NCBI GenBank assembly: GCA_020634455.1
Contig: JACKBQ010000001.1
Location: 2,790,001-2,854,000 of the forward strand
Origin: Ardenticatenaceae bacterium
Lineage (GTDB): Bacteria > Chloroflexota > Anaerolineae > Promineifilales > Promineifilaceae
DNA: 64,000 nt
Direction: 5' to 3'
In this document: one piece after another, positions 49,694 to 57,066 of the stretch
Numbering within the stretch: position 1 is the stretch's first letter
How the letters are laid out: every line of letters starts with the position of its first letter
Position numbers and translations under genes: made by a program
The notes under the pieces: model-generated
Database searches by the model: none
Seen by the model: the letters and a program-made list of their open reading frames with translations, nothing else
What the model was told of the DNA's origin: nothing

Positions 49694-49879
49694 TTACGCT
49701 TCGGCAACCGGCAAAATCTGGCGACCATTGTATTTGCCACATTCAAGGCAAACATGATGTGACCGCTTCATTTTGCCGCAGTCAGGGCATTCCACTAGAT
49801 GAAACGTCTTGATGGAATCGTGTGCCCGCCGACGGCCGCGACGTGCTTTTGAAATTCTTCGTTTTGGTGCAGCACCCAT
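49694..49879 (-). CDS. rpmF: 50S ribosomal protein L32
   Basis: A 61-residue zinc-ribbon ribosomal protein. MGAAPKRRISKARRGRRRAH at the N-terminus corresponds to the usual MAVPKRR.S; CPDCG and CLECG supply four zinc Cys ligands. The start is placed at ATG 49879, since MREDVI upstream is not part of the family. rpmF-fatty-acid gene linkage is widespread. Transcribed from a consensus promoter about 105 bases upstream with a structured leader. Confidence 0.95.
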   Translation of the reverse strand: MGAAPKRRISKARRGRRRAHDSIKTFHLVECPDCGKMKRSHHVCLECGKYNGRQILPVAEA

Positions 49880-49912
49880 AATAACATCCTCTCTCACTAA
49901 ATTCAGGCTTTT

Positions 49913-49935
49913 GTCTGGTTTAGACAGATAGCCTG
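49913..49935 (-). promoter_or_regulatory. Hairpin in rpmF leader
   Basis: CAGGCT/AGCCTG outer and TGTCT/AGACA inner pairs form a two-tier hairpin 34 bases before the rpmF start. It could be an autoregulatory site mimicking rRNA, but I recognise no known L32 leader motif. Confidence 0.35.
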
Positions 49936-49956
49936 CTGATAAGCTCTGTGTTCAAC

Positions 49957-50018
49957 AAAAAACAAGCGGCAAAACTCGCCGCGACTGGCAATTATAGCCG
50001 TGCCCGCTTGAGTGTCAA
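49957..50018 (-). promoter_or_regulatory. rpmF promoter with start-proximal hairpin
   Basis: Minus-strand TTGACA (complement of 50013-50018), 16 bp, TATAAT (complement of 49991-49996). The predicted start at about 49984 is followed at once by a GCGGC/GCCGC hairpin (49966-49982) and a T-rich tract. The hairpin could be a 5' stabiliser or an early terminator. Confidence 0.8.
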
Positions 50019-50156
50019 GAAAAATCAGGACAGAAAGTTTTTTCAAAAATAAAGAAACCTCCACCAAAAGCATCATCAACGCCCCCGCTGCTTGTCGTCA
50101 TGAGGCGCAGTGGCATGAGGGCAAATCACCAGATTGTAGCTATAGTTGCCAATTTG

Positions 50157-51137
50157 TCAGACCGGATCGTAACGGGCAATAAGATCGTCCAGCAGTTGGT
50201 CAAAAGCGGGGTCTGTAGTTTGTCGTGCTGGGTCGGCATCGTACCAGGCAATAATCTCTTTGGCTCCTTGCCAAAACGGAATTTTTGCCTCAAATTCAGG
50301 CACCAACCGCTTGATTTTGCTGTTGTCGAATATCATGCTGTGCGCTTTATCGCCGAGCAAACTGTCGCCCCAATCGGCATCGTGATGTGCAATCGTGTCA
50401 GAAGGGATGTGAACGATGTTGGCTTTGGCTCCGGCGGCAGCCGCGACCTGCTGGAAGATTTGGTTCCAGCTCAAACTTTCGTCTGAAGTGATGTGGAAGG
50501 TGTCGCCGATGGCGGCGGGATGGCCGAGCAGCCCCACAAAGCCAACCGCAAAGTCGCGGTGGTGGGTGAGTGTCCACAGGGAGGTGCCATCGCCATGAAC
50601 AACCACTTTTTTTCCCTGCCGCATCCGATTAACGACGGTGTAGCGGCCACGCATAGGCAGCAGGGTTTGATCGTAGGTGTGAGACGGCCGTATCACCGTC
50701 ACCGGAAAGCCATCTTCACGATACGCTCGCAGGAGGCGTTCTTCACACGCAATTTTTTGCCGCGAGTAGGCCCAAACTGGGTTGTGCAGCGGGGTAGATT
50801 CGGTGATGGGCAGGTGTGCGGGCGGTGTTTGGTAGGCAGAGGCGGAGCTAATGAAAATGTATTGGGCGGTACGGCCGTTAAACAGTTCCAAATCCGTAGC
50901 GATGTGTTCTGGCGAAAAGGCCACCCAGTTCACCACCACGTCAAACTGCTCATTGGCCAGCGCCGCTTTGGCCGCCTCCGGGTTGCGAATATCTGCCTGA
51001 ATTTGCCGAGCGCCGTCTGGGATTGGTCGGCTAGACTGCCCCCGATTGAGTAGCGTCAGGTCATAGCCGCGCTCAATGGCTAATTGGGAGCAAGCAGAGC
51101 TAATAATGCCAGTACCGCCGATAAACAGAATTTTCAT
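50157..51137 (-). CDS. NAD-dependent epimerase-like extended SDR protein
   Basis: A 326-residue Rossmann protein. The N-terminus MKILFIGGTGIISSACSQLAIERGYDLTLLNRG has the GxxGxxS variant typical of the CSP41/atypical SDR group. The active-site pair is likely YSRQK (about 133-137) preceded by ISSASAYQ. VIRPSHTYD and VVHGDGTSLWTLTHHRDFA mark the substrate region. It could act on a nucleotide sugar or bind RNA like plant CSP41; no choice is possible. It stands alone, with a CACAGAG repeat upstream. Confidence 0.85.
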   Translation of the reverse strand: MKILFIGGTGIISSACSQLAIERGYDLTLLNRGQSSRPIPDGARQIQADIRNPEAAKAALANEQFDVVVNWVAFSPEHIATDLELFNGRTAQYIFISSASAYQTPPAHLPITESTPLHNPVWAYSRQKIACEERLLRAYREDGFPVTVIRPSHTYDQTLLPMRGRYTVVNRMRQGKKVVVHGDGTSLWTLTHHRDFAVGFVGLLGHPAAIGDTFHITSDESLSWNQIFQQVAAAAGAKANIVHIPSDTIAHHDADWGDSLLGDKAHSMIFDNSKIKRLVPEFEAKIPFWQGAKEIIAWYDADPARQTTDPAFDQLLDDLIARYDPV

Positions 51138-51150
51138 GATTTTCTCCTAA

Positions 51151-51236
51151 AAAGCGGAACACAGAGTTTCACAGAGAAGCGCAGAGCTACACAGAGAAAA
51201 CAAAAATCCGTTAAATCTGTGTTATCTGTGTCCAAT
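51151..51236. repeat. CACAGAG-family repeat (variant)
   Basis: GCGGAACACAGAGTTTCACAG is followed by GCAGAGCTACACAGAG and, opposite, TCTGTGTTATCTGTGTCC. A related variant lies at about 30925-30990 before the GH31 gene. Confidence 0.65.
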
Positions 51237-52421
51237 TTACTCAAATTGCCAGTTGTGGGGGGCAAACCAATCCTGGCGCATGGCCAGCAGCAGCAAGATG
51301 ATGCTCAGACCGATTACGGCCGTCATCAAACTAAACAATAAACTACCGCCCCACAAATCGTAAATTTTGCCATTGATTGGCGAGGTGAGCAGGGGGGCCA
51401 GCCCAAAAAATGCAGCCTGAAACATAGATTGCGCCGTTGAATTCCACCCTTCTGGGGCACGTTCATTGAGCATCTGCACCATCACCACCACAAACAGCCC
51501 GTACCCGATGCCTCTAAAAAGGTTGAAGGCAATCAGGCTCACGGGTGACCAGGCCACCGCATTGCCAAGCGTGGCGACAAACAGGAGAACCATCGCCAGC
51601 AGCAAGGCGCGCGATCCCTCAAGCTTGCGGATAATGGCACCGCTGTAGCGCATGATAGGTACCTCGGCCAAAGCGGAGAGGCCAAACAGCAAACCAACGT
51701 GGGTGTCGGTGCCGCCCAAATGTTTAATGTACACACCAATAAAAATGTAAGTGCCGAACAAAGCAATCCCCAGCAAAAAGGCGCTGGCAATCAAGGTAAT
51801 AATCCCCTTGTCTTGCGCTAAAAAACGGGCGGAGCGACGGCCGTTTCCTTCGGCAACCTCCCCCTCTTCCAACTTACGGGCAATAACAAGCGCTGGCAGC
51901 ACGGCAATCGCCGCCGCCATAAACATGTAGGAATACCCCGTTCGTTGCCAAATAATGCCGCTTAGGATGGAAACGGCCGCAAATCCCAACGATCCCCACA
52001 ACCGCATATCGCCAAAATTAAGCTGGTGGCGCACCGCCATGCGGGCAATAAGCCCATCGGCAATCGGCAATGCCGGGCTGCGCATGGCCGATTCCAAAAT
52101 AACCAGCAGCAACATCGGCACAAAAGTAGTAGGAAAGCGGAAGAGAAACAGCACCAGCGCCCAACCCAACAAACTCAGCCGCAACAGCTGGCGTCGCCAA
52201 CCGCGCTGGTCGGCGAGGGCAGATAAGCCAGGAGACACCCCTAGGGCAAATAGCGGAAAAACGGCCGCTAAAATCCCCATCTGCGTGCCCGAAAAGCCCA
52301 ACGATAACAGATACACATTAAAAAATGGCGCGTACAAGGCCACCATTGGCCAGAAAAAACCGTAGTAAGCCGAGCCAATGGTTACTGGACGTGCATACCA
52401 GGCATAGCGGTTCGTTAGCAT
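51237..52421 (-). CDS. MFS transporter (LacY/HcaT-like MFS_1)
   Basis: A 394-residue protein with 12 predicted transmembrane helices. It starts at ATG 52421 with GGAG nine bases upstream. The N-terminus YYGFFWPMVALYAPFFNVYLLSLGFSGTQMGILAAVFPLFAL and the loop DQRGWRRQLLR fit the MFS_1-like group (3-phenylpropionate or nucleoside transporters, LacY relatives). Substrate unknown. It is close to the upstream epimerase-like gene on the same strand but separated by repeat DNA. Two ACGGCCGT copies (51316, 51837). Confidence 0.85.
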   Translation of the reverse strand: MLTNRYAWYARPVTIGSAYYGFFWPMVALYAPFFNVYLLSLGFSGTQMGILAAVFPLFALGVSPGLSALADQRGWRRQLLRLSLLGWALVLFLFRFPTTFVPMLLLVILESAMRSPALPIADGLIARMAVRHQLNFGDMRLWGSLGFAAVSILSGIIWQRTGYSYMFMAAAIAVLPALVIARKLEEGEVAEGNGRRSARFLAQDKGIITLIASAFLLGIALFGTYIFIGVYIKHLGGTDTHVGLLFGLSALAEVPIMRYSGAIIRKLEGSRALLLAMVLLFVATLGNAVAWSPVSLIAFNLFRGIGYGLFVVVMVQMLNERAPEGWNSTAQSMFQAAFFGLAPLLTSPINGKIYDLWGGSLLFSLMTAVIGLSIILLLLAMRQDWFAPHNWQFE

Positions 52422-52510
52422 GAAAATCTCCAAAGCTGCGGTTTGTATTAAAAATTCGGCAGCTCCCGGCTGGGATTATAAGTGGATTTGCTCAAAAAGG
52501 GGATGGTAGC

Positions 52511-52825
52511 TTAATCAGCGGGTTCCAGCGTGAAGCGAAAAGGAAACCCTTCTAGACGGGCAGCCATCGTGGCGATTTTTACCCGCCGCTCCGCCTCGGT
52601 TTTGGGCAGCGTGTCTACCACCGACAGCCCTTCATTATGCACTTGCCACATGATTGCCTCGGCAAAGACGTGTGGCTTTTTGAACACTTGGACCATAATA
52701 CGCACCACAAACTCCATCGTTGTTACTGGATCATCGTGGGCAATCACCTTCCAACGCGGCTCAATGGCCTCGTCCTGGCGAGTCGCCTGTTCTTTTTCGA
52801 TATCGGTGTCGTGGGCAACGCTCAT
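52511..52825 (-). CDS. clpS: ClpS-like adaptor for ClpAP/ClpCP protease
   Basis: A small adaptor that delivers N-degron substrates to ClpA/ClpC. The ClpS core is clear: PRWKVIAHDDPVTTMEFVVRIMVQVFKKPHVFAEAIMWQVHNEGLSVVDTLPKTEAERRV and the final PFRFTLEPAD. In E. coli ClpS the binding pocket uses an Asn-Asp pair and Met/His; here HDDPVTT replaces the usual NDDYTPM, so residue preference may differ. The start is uncertain: ATG 52825 (105 residues) is chosen, while ATGs at 52840, 52870 and 52900 add 5, 15 and 25 residues. No clp gene is adjacent. Confidence 0.85.
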   Translation of the reverse strand: MSVAHDTDIEKEQATRQDEAIEPRWKVIAHDDPVTTMEFVVRIMVQVFKKPHVFAEAIMWQVHNEGLSVVDTLPKTEAERRVKIATMAARLEGFPFRFTLEPAD

Positions 52826-53061
52826 CCTTGTCTGGTACATGGGCTGCCGTTGCAAATCTTTATGCCGCATAAGCCAAAATTTTAGTGCAAAACTGGCCAA
52901 TCTGCTATGGAAGACCAGGCAGGAGACGCACCGTAACTTTTCTTGACAGAATTGTGTGCAGAATCAGAAATGTGTCTGAATTCGTAATAGCATTTTCTTG
53001 CCCAACATGCGCAGCCAAACTCTACGAAGGATTTGCCTAAAATTGTTTTGTGAAGGTTAAC

Positions 53062-54468
53062 ATGAAAAAATTAGTTCGCCCCATATTGCTTGTTTCTATC
53101 CTGATTTTGACTTTAACCAGCAACCTGCTGGCCATGTCCACTGGCGCACAGCGCGGCACCATTCGCGGGTCGGTGTTTTTGGATGTGAATGGCGACGGCC
53201 GTTGTATTAACAGTGGGGTCGCTGGGGAAACGGCCGTTCCCTTCATTGACCTGGATTTTGCTACGGTGGATGGCGGACAGCGAGCCAGTTTGTACAGCGG
53301 CAGCAATGGTACGTACGGGCTGCCGTCAGTCGCGCAGGGCAGTTGGGTCGTAACGGCCGTTCCCAATCCCGCCCTTTGGCAAGTCACCTCCACCAATCCC
53401 CAATTTGTAAGCCTAACTGTCGCCGATGGCCTGGTGCAGCTCAACGTTGATTTTTGCGTCCAGCCCACGCCTGGCGTCTCGTTGACCGCCGCCTTGCAAG
53501 GCACCGCACCCGAAGGCACCATGCCAGATGCGCTAGCCGTCGAAACAGCTCCCCCAAGCAATTCAACCATCTCTGAACAACTGCTCACCACCCCGCCCGA
53601 AGCGCACCCCGCAGAAAATCTGGCAGACCGTGCAGATGAAGAAATTGTCCCCATGTCAGAAGAAACCTGGCTCACATATCTCAATTATTTTCGCAGCATG
53701 GGCGATTTAGAACCGTTGCAAAACTCGGCAGCGCTCACCAACGGTAGCCAACTTCATAGCCGCTACATGGTGCTCAATGATGATCCCATTTCCCATAACG
53801 AAAGTCACAGCAATCCACTTTTCACACCAGAAGGTAACCAGGCGGCCAAAAATGGCAACATCTTTGCAACCACTCAAATAGAAGCGGATTACCGGTGGGC
53901 CATCAATTTCTGGGTATCTGCCCCGTTCCATTTAGTAAACATTTTAGATCCAACACTGGCAACGGTGGGTTATGGTGAGTATCATGCCCAAAACGGCACC
54001 TTCAAAATGGCGGCGGTATTGGATGTTTTGTCCGAAAAGGGCAACAGCGAGGCAACAGTTAGCTATCCGCTATACTTCCCGGCACCAGACAGCAGTACCT
54101 GGATTGTGCGAGAAAGCTTGTATGAATGGCCAGACCCGCTCACTAGTTGCCCAGGGTATAGCCGGCCCACCGGGTCTACCGTTGTTTTGCAGTTGGGCGA
54201 TGGCAGCGGCACGCCTAGAGTAACCAGCTATGCGCTTTCTGTGAATGGCCAGGTGGTGCCCAGCTGCCTGATTACGGAAGCCAATTACACCAACCCAGAT
54301 CCATTTGCCCAACGCACCGGGCGCAAAGTTTTGGGCGATCAGGATGCGATAGTGATCATTCCCCGCTCACCCATGCTGGCTAATAGCACGTACACGGTGC
54401 ATATTGTGGCCAATGGGCAAAGCTATGATTGGTCTTTTTCCACCACCAACAGCCCGCCATCAAATTAA
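53062..54468 (+). CDS. Secreted CAP/SCP-domain protein with SdrD B-like module
   Basis: A 468-residue secreted protein. The signal peptide is MKKLVRPILLVSILILTLTSNLLA. A B-type repeat-like module follows (RGTIRGSVFLDVNGDGRCINSGVAGETAVPFIDLDF, about 35-120), then a Pro/Thr-rich linker. A CAP domain begins near residue 190 (EETWLTYLNYFRSMGDLEPLQ, HSRYMVLNDDPISHNESHSNPLFT, VGYGEYHAQNGTFKMAAVL), and a C-terminal Ig-like region ends at YDWSFSTTNSPPSN. CAP domains in bacteria include secreted lipid-binding or protease-like proteins; function here is open. AAGG precedes ATG 53062. Three ACGGCCGT copies fall in the first 300 bp. Confidence 0.85.
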   Translation: MKKLVRPILLVSILILTLTSNLLAMSTGAQRGTIRGSVFLDVNGDGRCINSGVAGETAVPFIDLDFATVDGGQRASLYSGSNGTYGLPSVAQGSWVVTAVPNPALWQVTSTNPQFVSLTVADGLVQLNVDFCVQPTPGVSLTAALQGTAPEGTMPDALAVETAPPSNSTISEQLLTTPPEAHPAENLADRADEEIVPMSEETWLTYLNYFRSMGDLEPLQNSAALTNGSQLHSRYMVLNDDPISHNESHSNPLFTPEGNQAAKNGNIFATTQIEADYRWAINFWVSAPFHLVNILDPTLATVGYGEYHAQNGTFKMAAVLDVLSEKGNSEATVSYPLYFPAPDSSTWIVRESLYEWPDPLTSCPGYSRPTGSTVVLQLGDGSGTPRVTSYALSVNGQVVPSCLITEANYTNPDPFAQRTGRKVLGDQDAIVIIPRSPMLANSTYTVHIVANGQSYDWSFSTTNSPPSN

Positions 54469-54480
54469 TTTTGTAACTCT

Positions 54481-54626
54481 ACAGACCCAAAGGGTTTTGG
54501 GCTCGACTAATTTACCTCCGACAACAGTAACCCTTAGGGTCTCACTGGGAAACCCGAATCGTTACCTGGATTTTTGAGTCAAGCCTGGTAATCAAAGAGC
54601 CACGCCCCACGGTGTGGCTTTTTTGT
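54481..54626 (+). ncRNA. Candidate structured RNA ending in a terminator
   Basis: AGACCCAAAGGG (from about 54483) can pair with CCCTTAGGGTCT (from about 54530), bulging one base. TTACC and GGTAA (about 54561 and 54586) form a second stem, and AGCCACGCC/GGTGTGGCT (54598-54606 with 54611-54619) plus TTTTTT make a strong terminator. It could be a structured 3' UTR of the CAP-protein gene or an independent small RNA. No known family was recognised. The terminator part is certain; the rest is tentative. Confidence 0.4.
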
Positions 54627-54703
54627 TTTGGGCAGTGGTTTCGTAGGCTACCCGTCACGGAATCAGATTGGTGGGTTTAGGCTGGGTTTGTTATGGTTGG
54701 AAC

Positions 54704-55654
54704 ATGCGTGAGTTGATCAATTATTTAGCGACCTGGCCAGAAGACGGCCGTTTCCAATCCCACACTATTCAAAAAATCAGCGGCGGGGCCAACAACATCC
54801 TGTACAAAGTGTGCGGCGACGAGGGTGATTTGGCGGTGAAGTTTACGCTGCGAGACGGCCGTAACCGGGCACGGCGAGAGTTCCAGGCGCTGCAAGCGAT
54901 CCAGGCGCACGGGCTGGGCATCGCTCCCAAACCAATTTTGCTGGATGAAAGCAGCTACGCCCAGCCGGTGGTGGTGCAAAGCTGGTTGGCGGGGGAGGTA
55001 ACGGCCGTTCCGCCTCAAACCGACGCCGACTGGCACAAACTGGTGCAGCATCACGTCTCGCTGCGCCAAACCCGGCCAGAAAACACGCCGGTGAAGCTGG
55101 CAATGGGCGTAGTCAACTTCAACGGCCTCGCCGACGGCCTGGCGCAGATGCAGCAGCAGTGCGCCCAAATTCCGCCAGAGGCGCAGCCCGCAGCGCTCAA
55201 GGAGCTAATGCAGTGGGCTAACGAACTGCCCGATGACCTGCCGCCTGCGCCACTTGCGCTCTGCCGGGTGGATGCTAACACGCTCAATTTTGTGCGCCGC
55301 GCCGGGGCGTGGGCCTCGGTGGATTGGGAGAACAGCGGTTGGGGCGATCCGGCGTTTGAGATGGCGGATTTGATTACGCATCCGGCGTATTTGGATGTGC
55401 CGCAGGCGCGGTGGGCGTGGGTGGCTGAAAAGTATGGGGAGATGTGTGGGGAGGAAACGGCCGTTTCCCGCATAAAAATCTACACCAGCCTCATGCTCAT
55501 CTGGTGGGTGGCTCGCCTGGTCCGTGCCCTCTACGAAATCCCGCGCGGCCTGGACGAGCGCCTGGTGCCCCGCGACCCTAACTGGCAGCAGCAAGCGGAG
55601 CAAAAGCTAGCCATCTACACCACCCGCGCCTTCACCGCCATCAAAGCCCCGTAG
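54704..55654 (+). CDS. APH/choline-kinase-like phosphotransferase with altered catalytic His
   Basis: A 316-residue protein-kinase-like-fold enzyme. The start at ATG 54704 (MRELINYL) fits. The nucleotide-binding lobe is ISGGANNILYKVCGDEGDLAVKFTL with Lys at about 58. The Brenner motif reads CRVDANTLNF, so the His of HGDxxxxN is replaced by Arg, while Asp and Asn remain. The metal-binding motif is VDWENSGWGDPAFEMADL. The substrate is unknown; relatives phosphorylate aminoglycosides, choline or sugars. It lies after the terminator at 54626 and is probably monocistronic. Four ACGGCCGT copies in 950 bp is the densest of any gene in the window. Confidence 0.8.
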   Translation: MRELINYLATWPEDGRFQSHTIQKISGGANNILYKVCGDEGDLAVKFTLRDGRNRARREFQALQAIQAHGLGIAPKPILLDESSYAQPVVVQSWLAGEVTAVPPQTDADWHKLVQHHVSLRQTRPENTPVKLAMGVVNFNGLADGLAQMQQQCAQIPPEAQPAALKELMQWANELPDDLPPAPLALCRVDANTLNFVRRAGAWASVDWENSGWGDPAFEMADLITHPAYLDVPQARWAWVAEKYGEMCGEETAVSRIKIYTSLMLIWWVARLVRALYEIPRGLDERLVPRDPNWQQQAEQKLAIYTTRAFTAIKAP

Positions 55655-55690
55655 CTGCGGATTCTTTCTACGCTCTGGGTCACAGGCATG
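55651..55690. repeat. Direct-repeat partner of 56310 element
   Basis: GTAGCTGCGGATTCTTTCTACGC here and ATAGCCGCGGATTCTTTCCGCG at about 56310 are closely similar. The two copies bracket the SnoaL-like gene. Confidence 0.55.
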
Positions 55691-55769
55691 AGTGGGAGCT
55701 ACCCGCTCGCAAGCTAGATGATGTGATAAAATGCGGATTCTAACCAAAAGCAAAAGTAAGGTAGGCAAT

Positions 55770-56132
55770 ATGGCAGATTTCCCTAAATCTCTTGATGATA
55801 TGTTAGCTGCATGGAACGAAGCTGATGCTTCACAAGTTCGTGTGCATTTGGAAAAGGCACTCAATCCGCAAGTTCGTTTTGTCGATCCCTCTATCGACGT
55901 GACTGGCATAGATGGCTTCGAGGCAAACGTCCATGACGTCAAATCTCGCGTTCCGGGAGCCGTTTACTCCCGCACCACCGGCGTCGATTCCCAGCACAAT
56001 TTTCATCGGTATCATTGGGCAATTCACCGAAACGGAAAGCTGCTGCTGCATGGCTTCGATGTGACTGAGACGGATGAAAACGGCCGTGTTCTGTGTGTAA
56101 TTGGCTTTTTCGGCGACATTCCTGAGGCTTAG
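55770..56132 (+). CDS. SnoaL-like/NTF2-fold protein
   Basis: A 120-residue protein from ATG 55770, with AAGGTAGG upstream. An N-terminal helix (DMLAAWNEADASQVRVHLEKAL) precedes strands carrying FVDPSIDVTGIDGFEANVHDVKSRVPGAVYSRT and HRYHWAIHRNGKLLLHGFDVTETDENGRV. This is the cone-shaped NTF2 fold of SnoaL and related binding or isomerase proteins. The active site cannot be assigned. It is bracketed by two copies of a short direct repeat, so it may be a recently acquired cassette. Confidence 0.8.
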   Translation: MADFPKSLDDMLAAWNEADASQVRVHLEKALNPQVRFVDPSIDVTGIDGFEANVHDVKSRVPGAVYSRTTGVDSQHNFHRYHWAIHRNGKLLLHGFDVTETDENGRVLCVIGFFGDIPEA

Positions 56133-56417
56133 TCAACATCTGATGTGATGCATTATTTGGCAAGCGTGAAACCTTACGTGCCGCTCGATTTGCGATCTTG
56201 AATGGTGGCATTTTAGCAGAAGTTTGGATGTAACGGCCGTTTCCCACCAAAATAACCAGATGGAAAGCGGTAGACGTACATGTGAAAGCCAGCCCCAAGC
56301 ATAAAAACATAGCCGCGGATTCTTTCCGCGCATCGGCGCACAAGCGGTTCAACCTCATGAAAAACAGAGCGGCAAGACCCGCTTATCCATTAAGAAGACC
56401 TGCCCGTTGCAGGGAAA
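56133..56417. other. Intergenic region with repeat copy
   Basis: This region holds the second GCGGATTCTTTCCGCG-type repeat (about 56310-56345), one ACGGCCGT (56233) and no supported gene. Two short open frames lack ribosome-binding sites and coding character. Confidence 0.5.
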
Positions 56418-57029
56418 TTATTGTATACCAAGAATATCTATTCCTTTTTTTGCATCTTTTCGTAGCAAATCAAGAATTTGTTCTGGCGAACTTGTTAACC
56501 ACTCAGTAAGGCGGTTTGTCTCGGTTTGTGCCCAAGGAGCAGGAATTTCAGAATATCTATTTCGAGCTTTTTCCAAATAAGCAAATCCGCGCGGTATATC
56601 ATGAAGGCTAATGTATGTTATTCCTTGAGCAGTTAGCACACTTGGATGATTGTTTTCTATGTTGTTGAGGAATTCCAAAATAGCTTTCTCAGTTAAATCT
56701 TTTACTGGTGAAGGCTGAATATGGCGAAGAATGTACTCTGTAATTTCCTCTGATTGTTCTTGCCAATTAGATGGCGTAATCCACCACTCATGGTTCTCTA
56801 AATCCCTTATCTCATTACCGATTGTGAGAGATATTGCGGGGAATTGAACAGCCAGGGACTGTATTGAATAATTGAGGCGTATAGCAACTTTTAAGTTAGA
56901 AACATCCAACGATAACCATTGAATAAAATCCTCAGTTCTGCGGTAAAGAGCACTTTTTCGCCATTGATTCCAGGATGGTAACAGAGATAAAAACGTTTTT
57001 TGAATTTCTCTTTGAAGTTCGCTCATCAC
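56418..57029 (-). CDS. Hypothetical AT-rich gene, probably acquired
   Basis: A 203-residue soluble protein from an ATG pair at 57029/57026 (MMSELQREIQKTFLSLLPSW). It is mixed alpha/beta, with LNYSIQSLAVQFPAISLTIGNEIRDLENHEWWITPSNW and a C-terminal helical, TPR-like part (ISLHDIPRGFAYLEKARNRY). I recognise no family with confidence; it may belong to a contact-dependent or immunity-type protein group, but that is only an impression. It is clearly more AT-rich than its neighbours and lacks the ACGGCCGT palindrome, consistent with recent transfer. Confidence 0.7.
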   Translation of the reverse strand: MMSELQREIQKTFLSLLPSWNQWRKSALYRRTEDFIQWLSLDVSNLKVAIRLNYSIQSLAVQFPAISLTIGNEIRDLENHEWWITPSNWQEQSEEITEYILRHIQPSPVKDLTEKAILEFLNNIENNHPSVLTAQGITYISLHDIPRGFAYLEKARNRYSEIPAPWAQTETNRLTEWLTSSPEQILDLLRKDAKKGIDILGIQ

Positions 57030-57066
57030 CGTTCACCGATTACGGAATACCGTTCACCGATCACCG
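57030..57066. repeat. Word repeat (CACCGATTACGG type)
   Basis: GTTCACCGATTACGGAATACC and GTTCACCGATCACCG are tandem degenerate words, the complement of those at 26055-26127 and 23023-23060. Confidence 0.55.
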
